64,000 nucleotides of DNA, taken from the NCBI GenBank assembly GCA_026004435.1, contig BPJD01000001.1:62001-126000 (forward strand). Direction: 5' to 3'. Under the pieces are notes generated by a model. The model was not told the DNA's origin and searched no databases. It saw only the letters and a list, made by a program, of their open reading frames with translations. This DNA comes from Patescibacteria group bacterium. Lineage in GTDB: Bacteria; Patescibacteriota; Microgenomatia; UBA1406; GWC2-37-13. Position 1 is the first letter of the stretch, and each line of letters opens with the position of its first letter. Below, piece after piece: positions 41,131 to 48,694 of this stretch. The position numbers and the translations under genes are program-made.

Positions 41131-41390
41131 AATTTTGTCTTGTACACTATAGCAAATGATATCTTTTTGTATACTTGATTGCTGTGATTATATGCCCTTT
41201 ATACTAAAAATTAAATTTTAAACTGCAGTATTTTTGCAATAAAATTATTTATCTTTTTTTGATAAGCTTTGTTATATGTTGTTATATGTTTATACCTATG
41301 TTGTAGAATAATCTTAACTTGACTTGATTTTTTTTCTTTAATGAATTAAAGTATGATAAAGTAATATATTATAAATTTTGAAGTTTTATT

Positions 41391-42803
41391 ATGATAAACC
41401 CTTCAATTTTTAAAGCCTATGATATCAGAGGTGTTTATGACAAAGATTTTTCAGCAGATGATGTTGAGAAAATCATTAGAGGTATTTACAAATTTTTTTC
41501 AGAGTACTTTGGCAGTCAAGAATTGGTTATCAGCCTTGGTAGAGATATGCGCAACTCTTCTCCAGAGATATACCAGAAAGCCTTGAACACGCTTTTGCAT
41601 TATCCTGTTAAGGTGCTTGATTTGGATCTCTGTTCTACTCCAGGATTTTATTACTCTGTTTTAAAGCTGTCGGCTGATGCTGGTATTCAGATAACTGCTT
41701 CGCATAATGCAGGCGAGTACAATGGCATTAAGTTTGTTATGAGAAAGGGTGATAGGATTATTAAGGTTTCAGGAGCTTTTGGTATGGATCAGGTTAAGGA
41801 GGCTGTTTTATCAGAAAGTTTTGTGCCGTATCAGGAAAAAATAGGAAAAAAAGAAAGTCATCATCACTTTGATAATATTTATGTGCAGGATACTATTGCT
41901 TATATGGGTAATCCAACTTATACCAAAAAGTATAAAATCGCTGTTGATACAGCAAATGCTATGGGAATTTTGTATCTTAGGCCTTTTTTTGAACGCTACA
42001 GCCAAAACTTTCAGGTGAATTATATTAATCAGGACCTAGATGGCAGTTTTCCAGCTCACTTAGCTGATCCATTGGTAGCTGAGAATTTAAAACCTTTGCA
42101 GGAGTTGGTAAAAAAAACATCTTCGGATTTGGGTGTTGCTCCGGATGGTGATGGAGACAGGATTTTTTTTGTTGATAATCAGTTTAATATTATTAACCCG
42201 ACCTTAGTTACTGCTTTAATCTCTGATTATGCTTTTTCAGATAACAAATCTTATACAGTTGTTGTTGATGTAAGGTATACCAGAAATGTTGAGGCTATCT
42301 GTAAAAAATATAATAAGAACTTGACTTTAGTCAGGGTTGGTCACTCTTTTATTACAGAAAAAGTCAATGAACAAAAGGCTTATTTTGCAGGTGAGTCATC
42401 GGGCCATTATTATTTTTATGATTTTGGTGGAGCTGAAAACTCTCTTTTAGTGCTGATGTATATGCTTAAGGCTATAGATGAAAAAAATAAGCCTGTTTTT
42501 GAGATTGTGAATTCTTATGCTGCAAGTTTTGAGTCTGGAGAGTATAACTTTGTTTTGCCTGACAATTTAACAGCTGATCAGCTGTTTAATAAATTAAAAA
42601 AGTTGTACAAAGATGCTCAAGTGCTGGAAATTGATGGATTTACTGCTGAGTTTTCAAACTGGAGGTTTAATTTTAGATCATCAAATACTGAGCCTTTGGT
42701 TAGGCTTAATCTTGAGGCTGATTCAAAGGATCTGTTAAAAAGCAAACTTAATGAACTGCAAGAGTTTTTGCGCAGTAATGGTTTGCGTCCTAAGGTAGAA
42801 TAG
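41391..42803 (+). CDS. manB: Phosphomannomutase/phosphoglucomutase
   Basis: A 470-aa alpha-D-phosphohexomutase. FKAYDIRGVY opens the protein; QITASHNAGEYNGIKFV is the active-site phosphoserine loop (TASHN), VAPDGDGDRIFFVD the metal-binding loop, and FAGESSGHYYFYDFGGAEN the sugar-binding loop. FRSSNTEPLVRLNLEA is the phosphate-binding loop of domain 4. It interconverts hexose 1- and 6-phosphates, giving mannose-1-P or glucose-1-P for nucleotide sugar synthesis, upstream of GalU and the glycosyltransferases. It follows a long regulatory-looking intergenic region. Confidence 0.95.
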   Translation: MINPSIFKAYDIRGVYDKDFSADDVEKIIRGIYKFFSEYFGSQELVISLGRDMRNSSPEIYQKALNTLLHYPVKVLDLDLCSTPGFYYSVLKLSADAGIQITASHNAGEYNGIKFVMRKGDRIIKVSGAFGMDQVKEAVLSESFVPYQEKIGKKESHHHFDNIYVQDTIAYMGNPTYTKKYKIAVDTANAMGILYLRPFFERYSQNFQVNYINQDLDGSFPAHLADPLVAENLKPLQELVKKTSSDLGVAPDGDGDRIFFVDNQFNIINPTLVTALISDYAFSDNKSYTVVVDVRYTRNVEAICKKYNKNLTLVRVGHSFITEKVNEQKAYFAGESSGHYYFYDFGGAENSLLVLMYMLKAIDEKNKPVFEIVNSYAASFESGEYNFVLPDNLTADQLFNKLKKLYKDAQVLEIDGFTAEFSNWRFNFRSSNTEPLVRLNLEADSKDLLKSKLNELQEFLRSNGLRPKVE

Positions 42804-42837
42804 ATTTATCTAACAAGAAAAAATACTTCAAATAAGG

Positions 42838-42843
42838 TATAAT
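42838..42843 (+). promoter_or_regulatory. -10 box of leaderless-type promoter (membrane protein)
   Basis: TATAAT ends 7 nt before the ATG at 42851. Confidence 0.5.
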
Positions 42844-42850
42844 ATGATCT

Positions 42851-44470
42851 ATGTCTAAATCTACTCAGGAGAGCATCAAGCTGTCTGTTTATACAAAGGC
42901 ATTGATTGATTTGCTCAAAAGCATAAAACCAAAACCTAAAGCAGATGAGTTGTCTAAGGTTGAAGTTTCTTCTACTGCTTCTTTTTTTGGCTTATTTTAT
43001 GAAAAACTACGCAACTCGATTGAGTACAAAGAACAAAACTTGATCAGAAGATCTGCGATAGAAAGAATCTTGAAAAGAAGATTAGCTCTTAATCCTACAG
43101 GTAAAGATGAAGCTGAGAACTTAATTCGGGAATTGTTGTGGGCAAGGTACTTTCCTCCTGGTTCTTTAACTTATTCAGACATCTCTCAGGTCCAGCAATT
43201 ATTAGATAAATACATAGTTTTTTATAGAAAAACAGCCAGAGGGAAATCCAGGCAGGATAAGATTTTGATCTCAGAGTTTATTATGTCTTTATTAAGCTGT
43301 GAGATTGAAGAAACTTTAGCCCCTGAGCAATCTCTTAAGCAGGAGTACTTTAATTACTTTGTTTTTCAGGTGCTTAAAGGCAGAATCAAGTTTGAGGATC
43401 TAACCGATGAAAGTCTGCAGGAACTTTATGTTTTTGCGGCTGTTGACAAAACCTTTTCCAAATCAGATACTCATTATCTGCGTTATCATATCTTTAAACT
43501 GCTTTACGGCAGATTGCAAGATTTAAGTCAGTCTGATTTGAATAAATTAGCTCTTACTTTTTTAAAAGAAATAAAGTTGATTAACTCAGCTATATCAAGC
43601 TCTTATCTGGATCAGCTTTCAAAATTTGTCAAATTTGATCGTCCTGCTTTTTATATTTTACAGGATCTTTTTGATCAGAATCTTAAAGATATTGAAAGAA
43701 TTTTGACCAATGAGGCTGTTTTAAGAGAAAAAGTAGTTGAGATCTGCAATATGAGGTATGAACAGACTCAAAAAAAATTGTCTTCAGCTGCGTTTAAAAG
43801 TTTGGTATATGTTTTTGTTACCAAGATGTTGTTTGCCATAATTTTAGAGTTTCCTTTATCTGCGTTTTTGTATGGTCAGGTTGAGTATTTTCCTATAGTA
43901 ATTAACTCCTTGTTTCCTCCAACTCTACTTTACATTATAGTCAGCTTAACCAACGTGCCCTCTCATGATAATACAGAAAGAATTTATGAAAGAATTGTAG
44001 ATATTATCAATGCTGACGCAAGTTATGAGAGAGCTAAAGTTTTTGTAACAAGAAAACCTAAAGAAAAAAAACCAATTCTAAAGTTAGGTTTTACTATTTT
44101 TTACGGCTTTACATTTTTTGTTGTCTTATTGTTAATATCTAATCTTTTAGATTTGCTAAACTTTAATTTAATCAGCAAGTCTTTGTTTATTTTTTTTGTA
44201 AGCGTAGTCAGCTTTTTTGCTTATAGAGTAAGAGGTATAGCCAATGAGTATAGAGTGATTTATAAAAGACCTATTTTTAGCCCGATTATTGATTTTTTTT
44301 CAATGCCAATACTGTCTTTAGGCAAGTTTTTTAGTCAGGAAATAGGCAGACTTAATTTTTTTATAATTATCTTTGATTTTCTTATTGAGGCTCCGTTTAA
44401 ACTTTTGGTTGAGATTATAGAAGAATGGGTGCGGTTTGTCCGCACTAAAAAAGAAGAGATTATGCCTTAG
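42851..44470 (+). CDS. Uncharacterised 539-aa membrane protein
   Basis: I do not recognise the family. The first 310 residues are soluble and helical, Lys/Leu/Glu-rich (KQEYFNYFVFQVLKGRIKFEDL, FDRPAFYILQDLFDQNL). Residues about 325-375 hold two hydrophobic helices around FPIVINSLFPPTLLYIIVSL, then a cytosolic-looking loop with PSHDNTERIYERIVDIIN and two more helices at 415-460 (ILKLGFTIFYGFTFFVVLLL). A re-entrant amphipathic region follows to the end. The gene is intact, has its own promoter and the same codon use as its neighbours. Possibly an envelope assembly factor; that is a guess. Confidence 0.55.
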   Translation: MSKSTQESIKLSVYTKALIDLLKSIKPKPKADELSKVEVSSTASFFGLFYEKLRNSIEYKEQNLIRRSAIERILKRRLALNPTGKDEAENLIRELLWARYFPPGSLTYSDISQVQQLLDKYIVFYRKTARGKSRQDKILISEFIMSLLSCEIEETLAPEQSLKQEYFNYFVFQVLKGRIKFEDLTDESLQELYVFAAVDKTFSKSDTHYLRYHIFKLLYGRLQDLSQSDLNKLALTFLKEIKLINSAISSSYLDQLSKFVKFDRPAFYILQDLFDQNLKDIERILTNEAVLREKVVEICNMRYEQTQKKLSSAAFKSLVYVFVTKMLFAIILEFPLSAFLYGQVEYFPIVINSLFPPTLLYIIVSLTNVPSHDNTERIYERIVDIINADASYERAKVFVTRKPKEKKPILKLGFTIFYGFTFFVVLLLISNLLDLLNFNLISKSLFIFFVSVVSFFAYRVRGIANEYRVIYKRPIFSPIIDFFSMPILSLGKFFSQEIGRLNFFIIIFDFLIEAPFKLLVEIIEEWVRFVRTKKEEIMP

Positions 44471-44487
44471 TTTTGTTTATTTTTATC

Positions 44488-45312
44488 CTATAAAAGGTTA
44501 ATCTCAGTTCCCGGCATTGGGTAATTAAATATTGCTGCTGCGTTTTTATCAGTTCTTGTTTTTTCAAAGTCAAGCCTTACTGCAATCTCTAAAAAAGGAT
44601 TGTCGGGTTTGCCTGAAGAGCCCGGGAAAATAACTAATTTGTTTGGTTCTTGCCCAAACATATTATCTGTAAAAACAGCTTTTTGTTTAATCCCATTAAT
44701 TTCAATAATTATCTGCTGGTTAAGATTAGCCTTTCCTTTAAAATCATCTGCTGTAATTGTTGTTTTAATATTGCCGTAATTGTCAATATGGCCTACACGA
44801 AAGCCTCTAATCTCAGGGATATAGTTTACATCTATTTCTTCAAGCTCAAACTTTTGTTCTTGGCTTTCAAGCAGAGCAGAGATTATTCTTGGGTAGTTGT
44901 CTCGCGATCTAAACTGACTGCCTTTATCAAGCGGGGGGTAATAGAATAATCTCTGAACTTTATCTTTTACAAGTGAAAAGCTATAACCTGAGTTTGGCCC
45001 GATTACATAAGTCCCTGATGTTAAAAGAGCGATTACTCCTTTGGCTCCGTGACTTAATCTTACTCCTGTATCTGTGTGGTTTCTAAAATCTGTGTTTATA
45101 AAAAATACTGTGTTTTGCGGATTGCCGTATCGTTCAACTGTATTAGTTAATTGAAGCAAAAGAAAAGCTGTGTGAAAAGTTGATGGCTGTGATGAGACAA
45201 AACTAATATCAGCAAGATTATTGGTGTCTAAAAAGCCATCTATAGCTATTTTTACCTCTTGTTGGGCTAATGTGTCTTCAGCCCAGTCTGCTATGACAAT
45301 AAGTTTTTTCAT
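44488..45312 (-). CDS. SAM hydroxide adenosyltransferase-like protein (DUF62)
   Basis: A 274-aa protein. IADWAEDTLAQQEVKIAI replaces the usual TDFG--D-YVG opening. NTVFFINTDFRNH, GTYVIGPNSGYSFSLV (family: vaPDNGllt) and FRSRDNYPRIISALL (family: FHGRDIFaPaAA) follow, and the C-terminal domain has HIDNYGNIKTTITADDF and VIFPGSSG. Members hydrolyse S-adenosylmethionine to adenosine and methionine, or are fluorinases and chlorinases in a few actinobacteria. The altered N-terminal motif (DWAED) suggests a divergent member. It is co-transcribed with the chorismate-mutase-like gene, 4 nt upstream. Confidence 0.7.
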   Translation of the reverse strand: MKKLIVIADWAEDTLAQQEVKIAIDGFLDTNNLADISFVSSQPSTFHTAFLLLQLTNTVERYGNPQNTVFFINTDFRNHTDTGVRLSHGAKGVIALLTSGTYVIGPNSGYSFSLVKDKVQRLFYYPPLDKGSQFRSRDNYPRIISALLESQEQKFELEEIDVNYIPEIRGFRVGHIDNYGNIKTTITADDFKGKANLNQQIIIEINGIKQKAVFTDNMFGQEPNKLVIFPGSSGKPDNPFLEIAVRLDFEKTRTDKNAAAIFNYPMPGTEINLL

Positions 45313-45316
45313 AACT

Positions 45317-45613
45317 TTACTTAACTTTTAAACTTGTAATTTTTAAACTTTTGTGTTCAGATACTACCTGATCAAAAATTAGTCTGTATAATTTTGCAAT
45401 AAAACTTTTATTAATCTCCAGTTTTTTAGCTAAAGCCTGCATTTGCTCAATTTTTTCTTGTTCTCTGTTTATATCTTGTTCAGGTAGATTGTTTTTGGCT
45501 TTATACTCTCCAATCTGTCTGGTTATCGCAAATCTTTTGCTGAGAAGGTTTATTAGTTTGGCATCAATAGCATCAAGTTTTTCTCTTAAATTTAATAATT
45601 TATTAGATTTCAT
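45317..45613 (-). CDS. Chorismate mutase type II-like protein
   Basis: A 98-aa AroQ-fold protein. LREKLDAIDAKLINLLSKRFAITRQIGEYKAKNNLP matches helix 1 of AroQ (L-R--ID-iD-ll-LL--R), including the active-site Arg and Lys positions, and REQEKIEQMQALAKKLEI the second segment. AroQ rearranges chorismate to prephenate, but no other aromatic biosynthesis gene is visible, so it might be a stand-alone or regulatory relative. A minus-strand TATAAT lies 10 nt before the ATG; an inverted repeat (45631-45663) overlaps the upstream promoter area. Confidence 0.75.
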   Translation of the reverse strand: MKSNKLLNLREKLDAIDAKLINLLSKRFAITRQIGEYKAKNNLPEQDINREQEKIEQMQALAKKLEINKSFIAKLYRLIFDQVVSEHKSLKITSLKVK

Positions 45614-45630
45614 ATATTTATAAATTATAC

Positions 45631-45663
45631 AGCATAAAAAGATCTTTGCAGACTTTTTATGCT
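45631..45663. repeat. 11-bp inverted repeat between divergent genes
   Basis: AGCATAAAAAG (45631-45641) and CTTTTTATGCT (45653-45663) pair perfectly around an 11-nt loop; GACTTTTTT follows on the plus strand. It could be an operator over the -35 region of the chorismate-mutase-like gene, or a terminator-like leader hairpin for the lysozyme-like gene starting at 45731. Confidence 0.5.
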
Positions 45664-45730
45664 GACTTTTTTAAATTTTGTGTTAATCTTATAGCTATGA
45701 TCTAAATTTATTTATAATATTAAATAAGCT

Positions 45731-46357
45731 ATGATCAATATTTTAACTTTATTCAGTTTTAAAGGTTTTTCCTTCAAGTATTTTGTCTTTTTAAATGTGA
45801 TTTTTATATTTTTAGTTTTGTTAAATGTTAATTTTATAGTTATGGCTTATGAAGCCTCAAGCAGGGACAAAAAAATTAGACAGCTTGTTTATGAGTTTGA
45901 TGAGTTAAAGTCTGTGAACTACAATGCTCCTAATTTTTCTTTGAAGTCTGATTTTTCTTTATACGATGCCAGATCAGCTAACTTAAAAAAATTTATTCGC
46001 AAGTATTATCCTGAGTCTCCGCTTTATGATTTAAGCGATAAAATTGTTCAGATTTCAGACAAGTATGGCTTGGATTATAGACTTTTGGTTGCGATTGCTA
46101 TGCAGGAGTCTAATTTATGCAAAAGAATTCCTGAAAACTCCTATAATTGCTGGGGTTGGGGTATTTATGGCAGTACTGTTACTAGGTTTTCCAGTTATGA
46201 AGAAGGTATTGAAACAGTTGCCAGGGGTTTAAAGACCAATTATGTTGATAAGGGGTATAATACAATCTACTCTATAATGAGAAAGTATAATCCTTCATCT
46301 ACAGGCAGTTGGGGAAATGCAGTTTTAAGGTTCTTTTTAATTTTGGAGAATCTTTAA
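45731..46357 (+). CDS. Exported lysozyme-like transglycosylase-fold protein
   Basis: A 208-aa protein. A signal-anchor lies at residues 14-40 (YFVFLNVIFIFLVLLNVNFIV), followed by a lysozyme-like domain: ISDKYGLDYRLLVAIAMQESN with the catalytic-type Glu, then NSYNCWGWGIYGSTVTRFSSYEEGIETVARGLKTNYVDKGY. This resembles soluble lytic transglycosylase or glucosaminidase-like folds seen in Gram-positive cell-wall enzymes. It probably cuts peptidoglycan outside the cell. A TATAAT at 45713-45718 lies 12 nt before the ATG. It is convergent with the DUF gene at 46354, overlapping it by 4 nt. Confidence 0.72.
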   Translation: MINILTLFSFKGFSFKYFVFLNVIFIFLVLLNVNFIVMAYEASSRDKKIRQLVYEFDELKSVNYNAPNFSLKSDFSLYDARSANLKKFIRKYYPESPLYDLSDKIVQISDKYGLDYRLLVAIAMQESNLCKRIPENSYNCWGWGIYGSTVTRFSSYEEGIETVARGLKTNYVDKGYNTIYSIMRKYNPSSTGSWGNAVLRFFLILENL

Positions 46358-47037
46358 TTTGAGCTTCTTGCAAGTTTTAGCTCATCTGAAAAAGCATAAC
46401 TGTTTCCTTTTTTCTTTTTTAAAGATAAAAATAAAGAGCCTCGTTTTTGCATTTTGCCTCTGAAGGTTGCCAGCCAGCCTTTTGACTCAGCTGCTTTTTG
46501 TCTTAAGTCTCGTATTAAGCTTAGTAAAAACTCAAAAAAACTAATATCGTACTGGCCCAGTTTTTGATTCTTTTGATTGATTGTAGCTTTAGAGATGTTT
46601 TCTACCTCTGAGCTAAAACTTTCTGCTGTTTTTCTAAATGCCTCAATTTCCTGCCTTATGTTTTCAAGTATTTGTTCAATTCTTCTGGGCACTTCATACA
46701 TTTCTCTATACTCAAAAGCTGAAAATAGTTTTATTGGGCCTTCATTTGGTCTTAGTTTGAAATTTTTCTTAAAACTAGATTCTCTTTTTGTTGAGGTTTC
46801 TTCTGGTTTTTGAATATTCCTAATATCTTGAATAATGTTTTTATCTTTTTGCCTGTTATTTTGTAGATCAGTTTCTCTTTTAGATCCGGGAGTAATTAAC
46901 CCTATTAACTCCTTAAAAATACTGGCTCCCATACTGCCAAACTCTGAAACAGTTTGTTTGGCAATTTGAGGAACTAATTCTGTTGCCTGTTCAATCCCTG
47001 AACTGGCTGGATTACTATGGGATCTAACTTTTGACAT
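46354..47037 (-). CDS. Conserved hypothetical protein (possibly DUF5660)
   Basis: A 227-aa hydrophilic protein. A disordered N-terminal half (KRETDLQNNRQKDKNIIQDI) is followed by KLFSAFEYREMYEVPRRIEQILENIRQEI and SFFEFLLSLIRDLRQKAAESKGWL, and a basic C-terminus. It looks like a family found in Microgenomates genomes (perhaps DUF5660); I cannot verify this. There is no signal peptide. It is the last gene of the operon lysozyme-tig-this gene, 28 nt after tig. Confidence 0.5.
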   Translation of the reverse strand: MSKVRSHSNPASSGIEQATELVPQIAKQTVSEFGSMGASIFKELIGLITPGSKRETDLQNNRQKDKNIIQDIRNIQKPEETSTKRESSFKKNFKLRPNEGPIKLFSAFEYREMYEVPRRIEQILENIRQEIEAFRKTAESFSSEVENISKATINQKNQKLGQYDISFFEFLLSLIRDLRQKAAESKGWLATFRGKMQKRGSLFLSLKKKKGNSYAFSDELKLARSSN

Positions 47038-47065
47038 TGCAGCCTATTCTATAGGCTGTATTTTA

Positions 47066-47938
47066 CTATATGGATGTTAAAAATTCAAGTGTTTTTTGCT
47101 TTCTGAGGCTGGCTGCATAGTAATACAGCATTTCTTGGTTTTGCTTCTCTTTTTCCCAAGAATCTTTTTTTAGCAGTTTTTTTATTTCCTCAAGATCAAC
47201 AGTAATATTTTCCTTATCAGCAATCTCTGCTAATAAAAGTTCAACTTTATAAGCTGTTTTGATCTCATCAGCATATTTTTTTCTTAGTTGTTCTGCAGTG
47301 GTATTTTTGCTTACTAAGTATTCTTCAAACTTCATTCCAGCTTTCTTGATATCATCAATCAAGTCAGCTATTCTGTTTTTAACTTGTCTGTCTATGAAAA
47401 TTTGTGAGATTGACAGTTTTGTTTTATCAATTAAAGCATCTAAGATTTTATTCAGATACTCCTGCTTTTTTTTGACTTCGTCTTCTTTGTCTTTTATTTC
47501 TTTGCCAGGAAGCCAGATCTCATCTTTTTTGGCCTCTTTTTTGATATCTGTGACTATTTTTTTATAATCAGGCAATGTTATGGTTGGAGTTTGAATTATT
47601 ATGAGTTTAAATTTCCAGTCTTTACCTTCTCCAATATCAAGGTCCTCAATAATAGGTTCTGCAAATGGTTTCAAATCGTCTTTTTTAACCAGATCAACAT
47701 AAACATCAGAAAACACAATTCTGGCAACTTCATTGATAAGTTTTTCCGGAGAGATATTTTTTCTGGCAATGTCATCAGGAATTTTGCTTCCGTCTCTGAA
47801 ACCCGGAACTTTGAGCTGTTTTTTTAGGTTGGCTAATGCTTGTTCTTCTGCTTTTTTAACCTCTTTTTTTGCTACTGTAACATCGTAGATTTTTTCAGTT
47901 GGTTTTGATTTGGCTGTTTTTGCTGTATAACTGACCAT
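47066..47938 (-). CDS. tig: Trigger factor-like chaperone lacking the PPIase domain
   Basis: A 290-aa protein. The ribosome-binding domain is visible: EKIYDVTVAKKEVKKAEEQAL, KQLKVPGFRDGSKIPDDIARKNI (family: VPGFRKGKVP), then LKPFAEPIIEDLDIGEGKDWKFKLIIIQTPTITLPDYK. The FKBP-type PPIase domain (about 90 aa) is absent, and the C-terminal chaperone arm follows directly (IFIDRQVKNRIADLIDDIKKAGMKFEEYL). Trigger factor binds nascent chains at the ribosome exit; PPIase activity is dispensable for that. It is 6 nt downstream of the lysozyme-like gene and shares its promoter and leader hairpin. Confidence 0.82.
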   Translation of the reverse strand: MVSYTAKTAKSKPTEKIYDVTVAKKEVKKAEEQALANLKKQLKVPGFRDGSKIPDDIARKNISPEKLINEVARIVFSDVYVDLVKKDDLKPFAEPIIEDLDIGEGKDWKFKLIIIQTPTITLPDYKKIVTDIKKEAKKDEIWLPGKEIKDKEDEVKKKQEYLNKILDALIDKTKLSISQIFIDRQVKNRIADLIDDIKKAGMKFEEYLVSKNTTAEQLRKKYADEIKTAYKVELLLAEIADKENITVDLEEIKKLLKKDSWEKEKQNQEMLYYYAASLRKQKTLEFLTSI

Positions 47939-47944
47939 ACTTGA

Positions 47945-48496
47945 TTATTCTATAATATTGATTGACAAAATCAAATGCTGTTTTTTTTCTTCTCGGTTAA
48001 AGTCCTGAATTAATTTAGTTATTTTGTTGCTCCAGTTAGGGTCTTGAGCGTATATTTTGCCGATCTGGTAGATATCGTTAGTCCCGTATTTATTAATAGT
48101 TTCAGCTGTTTTTTTAATAGCTGATTCAATTGAGTCAAATTTATAATACCCCCCTGCATAACCAAAGGGGTTATTATTGGCTTTTATATATCTTTTGCCG
48201 AAACCAGACTCAACTCCTGCTATTGACGGCAGTAGATAACAATCAAATTCATAGTTGCTGCAGGTTTTGGCAAATTCATAAGCGTAGTGCCTTAAGGAAG
48301 AGTTGTGTTTTTCTAAAACAGATCTAATTGCATGTGTTTTAATAAACAGATCAGACTGTATAAACGGTTTCTCTTTTGGCAGTGCTTTGTCTGTAGTCAC
48401 TGCAGACTCACCCGCAACTTGGGCTGTTGCGGTTTGCGCAAAAATAAAAATAAAAATTAAACCGATTAGTATTTTTTCAAAAAGATTTGTGACCAT
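47945..48496 (-). CDS. Exported glucosaminidase/lysozyme-like protein
   Basis: About 183 aa. A signal peptide (EKILIGLIFIFIFAQTATAQ) precedes a glucosaminidase-like domain: YEFDCYLLPSIAGVESGFGKRYIKANNNPFGYAGGYYKFDSIESAIKKTA, with Glu of VESG as the likely acid. Such domains hydrolyse peptidoglycan glycan strands. ATG 48496 is chosen because the upstream TTG at 48520 lies inside the leader hairpin. The leader is unusual for this genome (consensus promoter plus terminator-like hairpin). It heads an operon with trigger factor. Confidence 0.75.
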   Translation of the reverse strand: MVTNLFEKILIGLIFIFIFAQTATAQVAGESAVTTDKALPKEKPFIQSDLFIKTHAIRSVLEKHNSSLRHYAYEFAKTCSNYEFDCYLLPSIAGVESGFGKRYIKANNNPFGYAGGYYKFDSIESAIKKTAETINKYGTNDIYQIGKIYAQDPNWSNKITKLIQDFNREEKKQHLILSINIIE

Positions 48497-48503
48497 AAAA
48501 AAA

Positions 48504-48548
48504 ATCCTAAAGCCTCCCAAATATTTGTAAGGTGGGAAACCTTAGGAT
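48504..48548 (-). terminator. Leader hairpin with U-tract (attenuator-like) before the lysozyme-tig operon
   Basis: On the minus strand, ATCCTAAGGTTTCCC (48548-48534) and GGGAGGCTTTAGGAT (48518-48504) pair over 15 bp including three or so G-U pairs, with a 15-nt loop. Eight T follow (48504-48497) and then the ATG at 48496-48494. The 3' arm contains GGGAGG and AGGA, SD-like sequences that the hairpin would hide. Confidence 0.7.
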
Positions 48549-48557
48549 CTGTTCTAA

Positions 48558-48585
48558 ATTATAGCATACACTATAAGATTGTCAA
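48558..48585 (-). promoter_or_regulatory. Consensus sigma-70-type promoter of the lysozyme-tig operon
   Basis: On the minus strand TTGACA (48585-48580), a 16-nt spacer and TATAAT (48563-48558) match the housekeeping consensus perfectly. Predicted transcription start is near 48551, a few nt before the hairpin. Confidence 0.75.
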
Positions 48586-48694
48586 GTACTATTTTAAAAA
48601 TGTGTATAAAAAAAAATAATAGGATAATTGACTGGTTTGCTTAATTGATATCATATTATATAATTAACAGTTATTTGCAGTTTTTCAAGTTTTT

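Larger units (their letters stand above)
40707..41390. other. Gene-poor region with palindrome copy 4
   Basis: About 680 nt of AT-rich sequence. It holds the 26-bp palindrome at 40844-40869, a nested pair of inverted repeats between 41021 and 41130, and a short direct repeat (TTGTTATATG twice near 41270). No open frame with protein-like features was found. The promoter of the phosphomannomutase gene should lie in the last 50 nt. Confidence 0.5.

Noticed and set aside
48621-48645. GGATAATTGACTGG upstream of mtaB as a fifth palindrome copy
   Set aside because: Only one half resembles the motif and the second arm is absent; the sequence is better read as part of a promoter.
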